From: Bacteroidales bacterium
GTDB taxonomy: Bacteria > Bacteroidota > Bacteroidia > Bacteroidales > UBA1715
DNA: 60,942 nt
Assembly (NCBI GenBank): GCA_016714605.1
Contig: JADKDL010000031.1
Span: 1-60,942, forward strand
Direction of reading: 5' to 3'
Every line of letters begins with the position of its first letter. Within the stretch, counting starts at the first letter, position 1. Position numbers and translations under genes: made by a program. The notes under the pieces were generated by a model. The model was not told the origin of the DNA. It did not search any database and saw only the letters and a list, made by a program, of their open reading frames with translations. This document shows, piece after piece, positions 19,711 through 28,150 of the stretch.

Positions 19711-20631
19711 TTAATTCACTTTAAACTTAGTGTCACCATTCTTAATAAAACTTACAATTTGTCTTGCGGCAGCCAGTCCTGCATTGATATTTGCCTCATT
19801 TGTTTGAGCACCAAGTTTTTTAGGTGTGAAAAAACATCTTTTATCAAATTTCTCAACTAAAGTTTTTTGATTAGAAGGAGCAACATCTGACACATATTTG
19901 AAATCATTTCTTGCTTCCATAATTTTCAACATACCATCTTCATCAATAACTTTTTTTCTAGCTGTATTGATAAGAACAGCATTTTGAGGCATCTTAGACA
20001 GTAAATCGAAATTAATAGATTTTATAGTTTTTTCATTAGCAGGAATATGCAAAGAAACATATTGGCAATTTGCATACAGTTCTTCAATTGATCTACAAAC
20101 TGTAACACCATCAGCAGCAATAACTTGATCGTTAACAAATGGATCAAAGGCAGAAACACTCATTCCAAAGCCTTTCGCTATTTGAGCAACTAATTTACCA
20201 ATTGCGCCATAAGCATGAACACCAAATGTTTTCCCCCTTAATTCTGTTCCAGAAGTTCCATCATATCCATTTCTTGCGCTTGAAATTATCATTCCAAACA
20301 CGAGTTCAGCAACTGCATTAGCATTTTGACCCGGAGTGTTCATTGCAACAACTCCCTTATCAGTAGCAGCCTGCAAATCAATATTATCATATCCGGCACC
20401 AGCTCTTACAACTATTTTAAGATTTTTAGCCTTTTCAATAACTTCTCTATCAGCAATATCGCTTCTTATAATCAAAGCATCTACATTAGCTACTGCGTCA
20501 AGAAGTTGTTTTTTTTCTGTATATTTTTCGAGTAGAACCAGCTCAAAACCAGCAGCTTCTACAATTTCTTTTATTCCTTGTACAGCAACCTTTGCGAATG
20601 GTTTATCTGTAGCTACTAAAACTTTTGTCAT
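19711..20631 (-). CDS. serA: D-3-phosphoglycerate dehydrogenase (short form)
   Basis: First step of serine synthesis: oxidises 3-phosphoglycerate to 3-phosphohydroxypyruvate with NAD+. The 2-hydroxyacid dehydrogenase fold is marked by VVRAGAGYDNIDL, a nucleotide-binding loop (HAYGAIGKLVAQI, a variant of GxGxxG), HIPANEKT and NTARKKVIDEDG with the catalytic Arg. At 306 residues it has no C-terminal ACT regulatory domain, as is usual in Bacteroidota. The C-terminal FTPKKLGAQTNEANINAGLAA is characteristic of that branch. It sits 69 bases after serC, with a hairpin between. Confidence 0.92.
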   Translation of the reverse strand: MTKVLVATDKPFAKVAVQGIKEIVEAAGFELVLLEKYTEKKQLLDAVANVDALIIRSDIADREVIEKAKNLKIVVRAGAGYDNIDLQAATDKGVVAMNTPGQNANAVAELVFGMIISSARNGYDGTSGTELRGKTFGVHAYGAIGKLVAQIAKGFGMSVSAFDPFVNDQVIAADGVTVCRSIEELYANCQYVSLHIPANEKTIKSINFDLLSKMPQNAVLINTARKKVIDEDGMLKIMEARNDFKYVSDVAPSNQKTLVEKFDKRCFFTPKKLGAQTNEANINAGLAAARQIVSFIKNGDTKFKVN

Positions 20632-20667
20632 ACTTATTACATTTTAGAATTTATATTAAAAAGCAAA

Positions 20668-20685
20668 GGGAGTATGAAAACTCCC
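20668..20685 (-). terminator. Hairpin between serC and serA
   Basis: GGGAGT and ACTCCC form a 6-bp stem with a 6-base loop, followed on the minus strand by TTTGCTTTTT. It may be a leaky terminator that sets the serA level relative to serC, or a full stop if serA has its own promoter. Confidence 0.55.
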
Positions 20686-20700
20686 CTGTTTAATTTTTAT

Positions 20701-21774
20701 TTATTTTTTTTCAAAATCTTTCATTGCTTGAATTAGAGCGTTCACGCTATCATCTCGCTGAGACAAATAAACACTCGCTCTAAAACCACCTACGCTTCTA
20801 TGTCCGGTTATACCAACAATATTTCTACTCTTAGCAAAGTCTGTAAAATCTTTTTCCAAATCTTTATATTGTTCGTTCATTACAAATGTAATATTCATAT
20901 TAGAACGATGACTTGCATCAGGTACAGTAGAAACAAATAATTTATTTCTATCAATTTCATCATAAATAGAATTAGCACGCTGATCGGCAATTTTGCCAAG
21001 AGCTTTAACACCACCTAGATTTTTAAATCTTTCCAAAGATTGTACACAAGCATATGTGGCAACCGTTGGAGGTGTATTGTACATTGATTCTTTATCGACA
21101 TGAGTGCTGTATTTCAACATTGTAGGAACTGGTCTGTTTATTTTATCAAGCAAATCTTTTCTTACAATTGCTAAAGTAATACCCGATGGTCCAATATTTT
21201 TTTGAGCACCTGCATAAATAATAGCGTATTTGCTAACATCAACAGGTCTCCAAAAAATATCTGATGACATATCTGATGCTAAAAGCACATTTACATCAGG
21301 ATCTTTTTTAAATTGTGTTCCAAATATTGTGTTATTTGAAGTATAATGTAAATAAGATGCGTCTGATGGTATGTTTTTTTCCCATCCTACCGGTATATAA
21401 TTATAATTTTTATCTTTTGAAGATCCAACAACTACAACCTCACCAAACAATTTTGCTTCTTTTATAGCATTTGATGCCCAAGTACCAGAATCAACATAAG
21501 CAGCTTTTTTATCTAATAAGTTCATAGGAAGCATTGCAAACTGAAGACTAGCACCACCTTGTAAAAAAATCACTTCGTGTGTCGAGGGCACATCAAGCAA
21601 TTCTTTTGTTAAATTCACTGCTTTTTCCATAACCGCAATAAATTCTTTGCTTCTGTGCGATATTGCCATTATAGAAATACCTGTTCCAGCAAAATCAATA
21701 ATATTGTCAGCTGTATTTTTAATTACGGTTTCGTCTAATTCTGCTGGTCCAGCAAAAAAGTTATGTTTCTTCAT
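20701..21774 (-). CDS. serC: Phosphoserine aminotransferase
   Basis: Class V aminotransferase for step two of serine synthesis, converting 3-phosphohydroxypyruvate and glutamate to phosphoserine; it also serves PLP synthesis. FFAGPAELDETV at the start, HRSKEF, FLQGGASLQFAM and the PLP-lysine segment IIYAGAQKNIGPSG are diagnostic. The C-terminal GHRSVGGFRASVYLS binds substrate phosphate in the family. 357 residues, complete. Confidence 0.95.
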   Translation of the reverse strand: MKKHNFFAGPAELDETVIKNTADNIIDFAGTGISIMAISHRSKEFIAVMEKAVNLTKELLDVPSTHEVIFLQGGASLQFAMLPMNLLDKKAAYVDSGTWASNAIKEAKLFGEVVVVGSSKDKNYNYIPVGWEKNIPSDASYLHYTSNNTIFGTQFKKDPDVNVLLASDMSSDIFWRPVDVSKYAIIYAGAQKNIGPSGITLAIVRKDLLDKINRPVPTMLKYSTHVDKESMYNTPPTVATYACVQSLERFKNLGGVKALGKIADQRANSIYDEIDRNKLFVSTVPDASHRSNMNITFVMNEQYKDLEKDFTDFAKSRNIVGITGHRSVGGFRASVYLSQRDDSVNALIQAMKDFEKK

Positions 21775-21912
21775 TTCTAAATATTATATTAAGGTGTATT
21801 TTTCAAAAAAGATTTGCAAATTTGCAAATAAAATTTAATTTTTCTTATTATTTATCATAAATTATTTTAGTAATAATAATCTATTTCAAAAATAGTTTTA
21901 CCATACTCAATT

Positions 21913-22626
21913 TCAATCAAATAACACAATCTCTCCATTTTTATAAACAGGAATCAAATCTGTTTTATTTAATGATAAACAATATGGAATACTATCATCA
22001 ATATTATTCTTTTTCAGTCTTTGATTCTGAGCACTTTTGTGAATATATTTTTCTAGATGTTCTTTATTATTACTCCACATTTCTTGGGTAATAATTGCTG
22101 AATCGCAAATTGTAGAAAATTTATTGCTTTGCAATAAGAAATCGACAACAGCTCCTGCAAATACTGAATCTTCAATATTTATTCTATTTTTCCAACCTGC
22201 ACAAAGAATAATTACATCTTTATCCAAAGCCAAAAGCAAATTACATAAAGCAGAGTAATTAATAAAAGAACCTATAAGAACGTGTAAGCAACTAGAAGCT
22301 AACTGAATCGTTTTAGTGCCATTAGTAGTTGTAAACACAACTACCTTTCCTTTCACATTGTTTTGAGAAAAATTAAATGGAGAATTGCCAAAATCGGCAA
22401 ATTCGAGTGGAATACCGTTTCTTTCTGCTGCAACTATAAAACCTTTGTTTTTATAATCAGAAGCTAAACTTTCTGTAGCTACCGGAATTATGGATTTTAT
22501 GCCATTCCTAAACGCTTCACAGATAGAGGTTGTAGCTCTTAGAACATCTACAACAACTACAACCGAATCATTTTTTTTATGATACTCAAAAATAGCGGGC
22601 GATAAACAAACTTCAACTCCGGGCAT
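21913..22626 (-). CDS. comB: 2-phosphosulfolactate phosphatase (ComB family)
   Basis: ComB-family Mg-dependent phosphatase; in methanogens it dephosphorylates 2-phosphosulfolactate in coenzyme M synthesis. The opening VVVVVDVLRATTSI, the FGNSPFNF segment, VVFTTTNGTKT and CAGW...EDSVFAGAVVD are family marks. 237 residues, complete. No comA or comC is visible here, and a bacterium like this is not expected to make coenzyme M, so the true substrate may be another sulfonate phosphate or a different phosphoester. It starts 11 bases after gcvT and is probably co-transcribed. Confidence 0.85.
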   Translation of the reverse strand: MPGVEVCLSPAIFEYHKKNDSVVVVVDVLRATTSICEAFRNGIKSIIPVATESLASDYKNKGFIVAAERNGIPLEFADFGNSPFNFSQNNVKGKVVVFTTTNGTKTIQLASSCLHVLIGSFINYSALCNLLLALDKDVIILCAGWKNRINIEDSVFAGAVVDFLLQSNKFSTICDSAIITQEMWSNNKEHLEKYIHKSAQNQRLKKNNIDDSIPYCLSLNKTDLIPVYKNGEIVLFD

Positions 22627-22637
22627 TTAATTATATT

Positions 22638-23723
22638 TTACTGATATAGAGGAAATTTTTTAACTTTAGCAGCAACCATTTTATTTCTTATTGAGACAAA
22701 AACTTCATCTCCAAGGTTCAAATTATCAGTTTTGAGATATGCTATTCCAATCCCTTTATTTGTAATTGGTGATATGGATCCTGAAGTAATTTGACCTATT
22801 AGATTTTCATTCTTGTCAAATACTTGATACCCTGTTCTAGGAATTCCTCTTTCTATAATTTCTAATCCTACGAGTTTCTTGATTGGTAACTTCTTCATTT
22901 CACTGTCAAGAAATTCTTTATCAATCATTTTCGATTTTTTTTGCGATTTAGTAATCCATCCTAAACCTGCTTCAATTGGAGATGTGGTATCATCTATTTC
23001 ATTGCCATAAAGACAATAACCCATTTCTAAACGTAGTGTATCTCTAGCGCCAAGTCCTATGGGCATAAGACCTTCACTTGAACCATATTTGAGTATTGTG
23101 TTCCAAATATAGGCAGCATTTTCCTTCTTTAAGTATAATTCAAAACCACCTGCTCCAGTATAACCAGTGCGGGAAATAAGTACTTGGATGTTGTCTAAAA
23201 CTAATTTGTAAACGAATCCGAAATTTGCAATAGATGACAAATCGAAACTAGCGATTTTCTGTAATATTTCTTGCGATTTTGGACCTTGCAATGCAATTTG
23301 TGCATATTGCGAAGATTCATTTTCTATCTGAACATCTCCAAATTTATTTGCTTTAAGCCATTCAAAATCTTTTTCGATATTTGATGCGTTTACAACCAAA
23401 AAAAAGTCATTGTCATCAATTTTGTATACAATCAAATCATCTACAATACCACCTTTTCCATTAGGAAAATAGTTATATTGTGCTTTTCCATTGGTAAGCG
23501 AATTTATGTCATTAGAACATACATATTGTAGAAATTCTGAAGCATTAGAACCTTTAACAGTAATTTCGCCCATGTGTGAAATATCGAAGATTCCAGCTGT
23601 ATTTCTAACAGCCAAATGTTCTTCTTTTATTCCTGAATATTCAACTGGAAGATAGAATCCATGAAAATCTATCATTTTAGCACCCAAGTCTACATGTATC
23701 TGATTTAGAGGAGAAAAATTCAT
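22638..23723 (-). CDS. gcvT: Glycine cleavage system T protein (aminomethyltransferase)
   Basis: Transfers the aminomethyl carbon from lipoylated H protein to tetrahydrofolate, releasing ammonia. Marks are GFYLPVEYSGIKEEHLAVR, FDISHMGEI, the YNYFPNGKGGIVDDLIVYK segment, SRTGYTGAGGFELY and the Asp-bearing N-terminal region. 361 residues, full length. No gcvH or gcvP is in the window. It fits the serine/glycine/one-carbon theme of serA and serC next door. Confidence 0.95.
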   Translation of the reverse strand: MNFSPLNQIHVDLGAKMIDFHGFYLPVEYSGIKEEHLAVRNTAGIFDISHMGEITVKGSNASEFLQYVCSNDINSLTNGKAQYNYFPNGKGGIVDDLIVYKIDDNDFFLVVNASNIEKDFEWLKANKFGDVQIENESSQYAQIALQGPKSQEILQKIASFDLSSIANFGFVYKLVLDNIQVLISRTGYTGAGGFELYLKKENAAYIWNTILKYGSSEGLMPIGLGARDTLRLEMGYCLYGNEIDDTTSPIEAGLGWITKSQKKSKMIDKEFLDSEMKKLPIKKLVGLEIIERGIPRTGYQVFDKNENLIGQITSGSISPITNKGIGIAYLKTDNLNLGDEVFVSIRNKMVAAKVKKFPLYQ

Positions 23724-23990
23724 GCAAGAAAAATTTATTATTAAATTTAATTAATACACATTTACCACAAATACTAAAAAAAGTATTTGCATACATTCAC
23801 TATTGTGAGATTGAATTCTTCTACTTTAATGGGAAAGACATACAAATCAGATATTTACGATAGTAACATCTGGCGATTTTCGACATCAAAAAACATAAAG
23901 AAAATACAAATCCCCCATTAATAAATGAATAGGGCAAAGGTAACTAAGAGAAACAATAATAAAAAAGAAATGGCAGGAAAAAATTAATAA

Positions 23991-26078
23991 TTATTTAACC
24001 ACTTCATTGCTTAGAACTTTAAATTCAACTCTTCTGTTTAGGGAACGTCCCTCATCATTAGTATTATCGGCAATTGGTTGGTCAAAAGCATATCCTTTAT
24101 ATTCCATACGAGAAATATCAATAACTTTTGCAAGATAGAACACTACAGATTTAGCACGCTCTTCAGACAGTTTTTGATTTGTAGTTCGTGAACCTTGATT
24201 ATCGGTATGTCCACCGATTTCAATTTTCATATTTGGATTCTCTTGAAGAATCTGAACAAGTCTGTCTAGCTCCTGATATGACTTAGGATCAAGTTTAGCA
24301 CTGGCATACTCAAAAAACACATTCTTAAGAACTATTTTTGAATCCTTCAACATTTTGAGGAGTTTAATATCTAAAGAAATTTCTTGATAGGTACTTGTAG
24401 GCGGAATATTAAAATTCTCAGAATGAAACAAATATCCATCTTTTTTTACAGCAATAGCATAATCCTTACCCGATGGTAGTGTTAATATAAAGTTACCTGA
24501 CGATGAATTAGAATTTATTGAAGAAATAAGTTCGCCATTTGCATTATCACTGATCTCAATTATCGCTTCAAGAGGCGTAAATTCGGTAGCAAAGCCATCA
24601 GAAACGATACCTTTTACTATAGTAAGTCTTGTCGTTTTAATTTCAACAACATTAGCAATAACAGGTTCTTCTTTCACCGGATTAATTTCACTGGCGATTA
24701 GATTATCTTCATTGCTTTGTATCAATTGTTTTTCAGGTCCAAGAAATGTTATTTTATAAATATCATATTTTCCTTGTCCACCTTCTTTACCAGAAGAGTA
24801 ATACCCATGTTTCCCATTACCTGCAAGAACAAAGAAATTATCATCAGAAGGGGTATTAATTGGATAACCGAGATTTTCAGGAACTGTCCAACTACCATCG
24901 TCTTTTAATTCAGTTTTAAAAATATCATAGCCCCCCATTGTAGTATGTCCATTTGAACTAAAAAACATTGTTCTTCCATCGGGGTGCATAAAAACATCTA
25001 ACTCATTATATTCAGTATTAATAACCGGACTTAACTTTTTAGCTTCTGTCCACTTACCTTTTTTATCTTGAGTGCTATAATAGATATCACTATCACCAAT
25101 ATCGCCACTAGGCAATTGCTCATGCCTAGAAAAGTAAATTGTTTTGCCATCGAAAGAAAAAGATGCTGATGATTCTTTACCTAAAGAGTTTATTGTTTTT
25201 GGTAGCATTTTAGGTCTTCCCCACAAATTCCCTTCTCGTTCACTCACCATAATATCTCCACCTTTTAAACCATAATAGATAAAAAGTTTCTGTCCATCAG
25301 GCGACAATCCTACAGTAGCATCGTTTGTTTTAGTATTTAGCGGTTCACCGGCATTGTATGAAGGTTCCCATACTAAACCTTTCTTTACTGATATGTAAAT
25401 ATCCTCATCATATTCATTGTACTTATTAGGCTTATTATTGGTAGAACCCTCTCTTTTTGATGTGAAAATTATCATTGATTCATCAACAGAAATAAGCGGA
25501 GAATACTCAGGAAAAGGAGTATTTATCATATCTCCCAAATTATCAATAAATACTCGAACAGAATCTGAAACAAGCTTTTTTGCAGTTTCGCACTCTTTTA
25601 CTTTTTTATCAAGCATTTTAGCTTTATTAACATAATCATCAGGCGATAGATTGTTTTTGTATTTCTGAAATGACTCTATAGCTTTATCAAACTCAAAACT
25701 TGCATGATAGGCAACTCCAAGCTGATAATTAATATCAATAGCAACATTGTAAACCAATGTTTCGGCTCGCTTCAAATAACGAATTGCCTTTTCTTTTGTG
25801 GGTGAATTTAAATAACAAATACCTATTTTATAATTAAGCAAGGCGTTGTTTGGATTAAACGCATTTGCCAACTTGTAATAATCAAGAGCAACTGTGTATT
25901 TTGGATATGCCTCATTATAGAACTGATCGCCCAATTTTAGATTTTTCTTAGCTTCACTAAAAGCTTCTTTTCTGGTAGGAAAATTCTTTTTTGTAAACTC
26001 TACATTTGTTTGTGCGTTTACAGAAAAAAATGTAGTTATCAAGATAATACTTAACAAAAATTTAAATTCTTTAGCCAT
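23991..26078 (-). CDS. OmpA-family protein with TPR, PD40 propeller and CRD domains (PorE-like)
   Basis: 695 residues with a signal peptide ending FSVNAQ. In order: TPR-like helices (about 35-160), a PD40/WD40-type propeller (about 190-450, with repeats such as SPDGQKLFIYYG, SFDGKTIYFSR and HPDGRTMFFSSNG), a carboxypeptidase-regulatory-like beta sandwich (about 485-570), and a C-terminal OmpA peptidoglycan-binding domain (about 580-690, GGHTDNQGS...LSEERAKSV...RSLNRRVEFKV). This TPR-WD40-CRD-OmpA order is that of PorE, the T9SS component thought to anchor the machine to peptidoglycan. Paralogues of this architecture are common, so the exact role is inferred. Confidence 0.85.
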   Translation of the reverse strand: MAKEFKFLLSIILITTFFSVNAQTNVEFTKKNFPTRKEAFSEAKKNLKLGDQFYNEAYPKYTVALDYYKLANAFNPNNALLNYKIGICYLNSPTKEKAIRYLKRAETLVYNVAIDINYQLGVAYHASFEFDKAIESFQKYKNNLSPDDYVNKAKMLDKKVKECETAKKLVSDSVRVFIDNLGDMINTPFPEYSPLISVDESMIIFTSKREGSTNNKPNKYNEYDEDIYISVKKGLVWEPSYNAGEPLNTKTNDATVGLSPDGQKLFIYYGLKGGDIMVSEREGNLWGRPKMLPKTINSLGKESSASFSFDGKTIYFSRHEQLPSGDIGDSDIYYSTQDKKGKWTEAKKLSPVINTEYNELDVFMHPDGRTMFFSSNGHTTMGGYDIFKTELKDDGSWTVPENLGYPINTPSDDNFFVLAGNGKHGYYSSGKEGGQGKYDIYKITFLGPEKQLIQSNEDNLIASEINPVKEEPVIANVVEIKTTRLTIVKGIVSDGFATEFTPLEAIIEISDNANGELISSINSNSSSGNFILTLPSGKDYAIAVKKDGYLFHSENFNIPPTSTYQEISLDIKLLKMLKDSKIVLKNVFFEYASAKLDPKSYQELDRLVQILQENPNMKIEIGGHTDNQGSRTTNQKLSEERAKSVVFYLAKVIDISRMEYKGYAFDQPIADNTNDEGRSLNRRVEFKVLSNEVVK

Positions 26079-26124
26079 AGTATTTTATATTTTAAGCTTT
26101 TAAAAATTTTCTTACAATGAAATT

Positions 26125-27177
26125 TTACTGACAATCACCTAAATAATTTTTTGCAGCATCAATTCCCAATTCAGATGCTTTTTGAAAATCCATACACATT
26201 TCAACCGATTTTCTAACCATTTCATAAGCAGCGGCTCTATTAAAAAAGGCAACCCCATAGTTAGAATCTAACTTAATAGCGGTACTATATGCATCTACAA
26301 CTTCGTTATATTTCTTAATTTTCATCAAACAGGTTCCCAAATTATTATGAGCAGGAGCATAACTACTGTTTATGGTTACAGCCTTTCTGAAATCTATCAG
26401 TGCTTCCTCATATTTACCTAAATCAAACTTGGCACTACCTCTGTTATTGTAAGCCAAAGCATAATCGGCTTTCCATTGAATGGCTAAGTCATAGCTTTTA
26501 ATGGCAGCTTCAAGATCGCCAGATTTTCTCTGTGCACTTCCTAAATTATTGTATATAAATGCTAATTTGGGCGATAACCTTGCAGCATTCTGATAATCAA
26601 TAATAGCCCCTTTGTAATCTTCTAACATTCTCTTCGCACTGCCTCTGTCATTATAGGCATAAGCATATGTAGGATTTATTAAAATAGCTTGCGAAAAATC
26701 GGCAATAGATTCGTCAAATTTTTTCATAGCAAACTTAACGACACCTCTGTAATAGAACAATTCAGCTTTTGTTGAGCCTTTTGAAAATGCAACATCAAAT
26801 TCAAGTAGAGCAGAATCATTTTTCTTTAAATTGTAGTACATTAAAGCTCTAGAGAAATAAATATCAGCTATTGAATTATCTATCGAAATGGCTTTGGAAT
26901 AATCTGTCAAAGCTCCTCGATAATCTAGTTTTGCAGTTTTTGCAGCCGCCCTATTTACATAAGCTTGTGTAAATTCGGGTTTTATTGTAATTGCTTGTGA
27001 GAAATTTGCAATTGCTTGATCATACAAATTTTGACCAAGCTGCTTAACCCCATTATTATAAGCTAACTCAGCATCCTGATTACCTTCTATAATAATGGTA
27101 GCTGCAGTATCTATAGGCTGAGCAAATAGTTGTCCGCCCAATGCTAATATGAAAAGTGCTATAAACAGATTTTTCAT
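26125..27177 (-). CDS. Secreted or periplasmic tetratricopeptide repeat protein
   Basis: A signal peptide (MKNLFIALFILALGGQLFAQ) is followed by about eight TPR units of 34 residues from residue 37 to 340. Representative units have YNNGVKQLGQNLYDQAIANF, AYNDRGSAKRMLEDYKGAI and AYNNRGSAKFDLGKYEEAL. It is probably an adaptor in the periplasm. It lies 46 bases upstream of the PorE-like gene in the same direction, so the two may form an envelope operon. Confidence 0.85.
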   Translation of the reverse strand: MKNLFIALFILALGGQLFAQPIDTAATIIIEGNQDAELAYNNGVKQLGQNLYDQAIANFSQAITIKPEFTQAYVNRAAAKTAKLDYRGALTDYSKAISIDNSIADIYFSRALMYYNLKKNDSALLEFDVAFSKGSTKAELFYYRGVVKFAMKKFDESIADFSQAILINPTYAYAYNDRGSAKRMLEDYKGAIIDYQNAARLSPKLAFIYNNLGSAQRKSGDLEAAIKSYDLAIQWKADYALAYNNRGSAKFDLGKYEEALIDFRKAVTINSSYAPAHNNLGTCLMKIKKYNEVVDAYSTAIKLDSNYGVAFFNRAAAYEMVRKSVEMCMDFQKASELGIDAAKNYLGDCQ

Positions 27178-27443
27178 GTGTTTATTTTTAAATTGTTTTT
27201 ATTTTTTTAAGTATTATAAATTTTGAATACACTTTCGATTTTGTAAAATAGACTACTTATGAATTCTGTTTATCTATCTAAAAATATTAAAAATTACTTC
27301 AAACTCTTCTTTACTTAAAATACAGAAAAATTATTGGCTCAAATGTAAAAAAAAATAAATAGCAATTTTTGATTTTTTACATATTCTTACCTACAAATTA
27401 AATGATTTATATCATCTATTTTAAACATAAAAACATTAAAATA

Positions 27444-28022
27444 CTATTTCTTAACATACTTTGTGAGCAAAACAATTACTTGACCATTTACTTTACCTTC
27501 AATATATTCTGGATTATCGTGTACTAATGCAATATTTCGCACGGCGGTACCCCTTTTTGCAACGATACTTGAACCTTTCACATTCAAATCTTTAATTATA
27601 GTCACCGTGTCGCCTACAAACAATTGCACACCATTGCTATCAAGATGTTTTACGGTGTCGGTCGAGCCGGAACTGGTATTTGACAACTGTTCTACCCAGA
27701 AAACGTTTTCATCTTCCAAATAAACTTGACTACTAATTTCCTCTACCCATGCTATACCGGAAAGCTTATTTAATATACTCACAGATAATACCTTAACAGC
27801 AGCAACTTCGCTCCAAACAGTTTCTGAAAGACAGCGCCAATGATTTTCATCTTCTTTTGGGTTGCTATCAAACAAATTATTACATTTACTACAAACAACT
27901 ACCTGATTATCTGACAATACAGAAATTGGTTTTTTCACAATATATAATTGCAAATCAATTTTAGACTTACAAAGTTCGCAGGCGCCTTCAGATCTTTCTA
28001 GTAATTCTTTATCTATATTCAT
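27444..28022 (-). CDS. PhnA/YjdM-type zinc-ribbon protein
   Basis: 192 residues. The N-terminal zinc ribbon has CELCKS (near 14) and CSKCNNLFD (near 44). The C-terminal PhnA domain has DSNGVQLFVGDTVTIIKDLN, KGSSIVAKRGTAVRNI and the closing IEGKVNGQVIVLLTKYVKK. The middle is longer than in the short E. coli form, as often seen in Bacteroidota. Despite the name, family members are not needed for phosphonate use in E. coli and their role is unclear. Confidence 0.88.
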   Translation of the reverse strand: MNIDKELLERSEGACELCKSKIDLQLYIVKKPISVLSDNQVVVCSKCNNLFDSNPKEDENHWRCLSETVWSEVAAVKVLSVSILNKLSGIAWVEEISSQVYLEDENVFWVEQLSNTSSGSTDTVKHLDSNGVQLFVGDTVTIIKDLNVKGSSIVAKRGTAVRNIALVHDNPEYIEGKVNGQVIVLLTKYVKK

Positions 28023-28106
28023 TTTTATAAATTTTATTTTTTCAATTATATTGTAAAAAGCAATACTATCTAACTATATTTCTTTGAGTTGGGTAAAAAA
28101 CAAACA

Positions 28107-28127
28107 GCCGGATATTAACCGGCTGCT
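28107..28127 (-). terminator. Intrinsic terminator after the etf/acyl-CoA dehydrogenase operon
   Basis: A perfect CAGCCGG/CCGGCTG stem with a 7-base loop is followed on the minus strand by TTTGTTTTTT. It lies 23 bases past the acyl-CoA dehydrogenase stop. Confidence 0.85.
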
Positions 28128-28150
28128 TACTTTTTTAAATCATATAAAAA

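Noticed and set aside
20701..23723. Riboswitch upstream of gcvT or serC
   Set aside because: The upstream regions (23724-23990 and 21775-21912) show no structured glycine-riboswitch-like core that I can identify.
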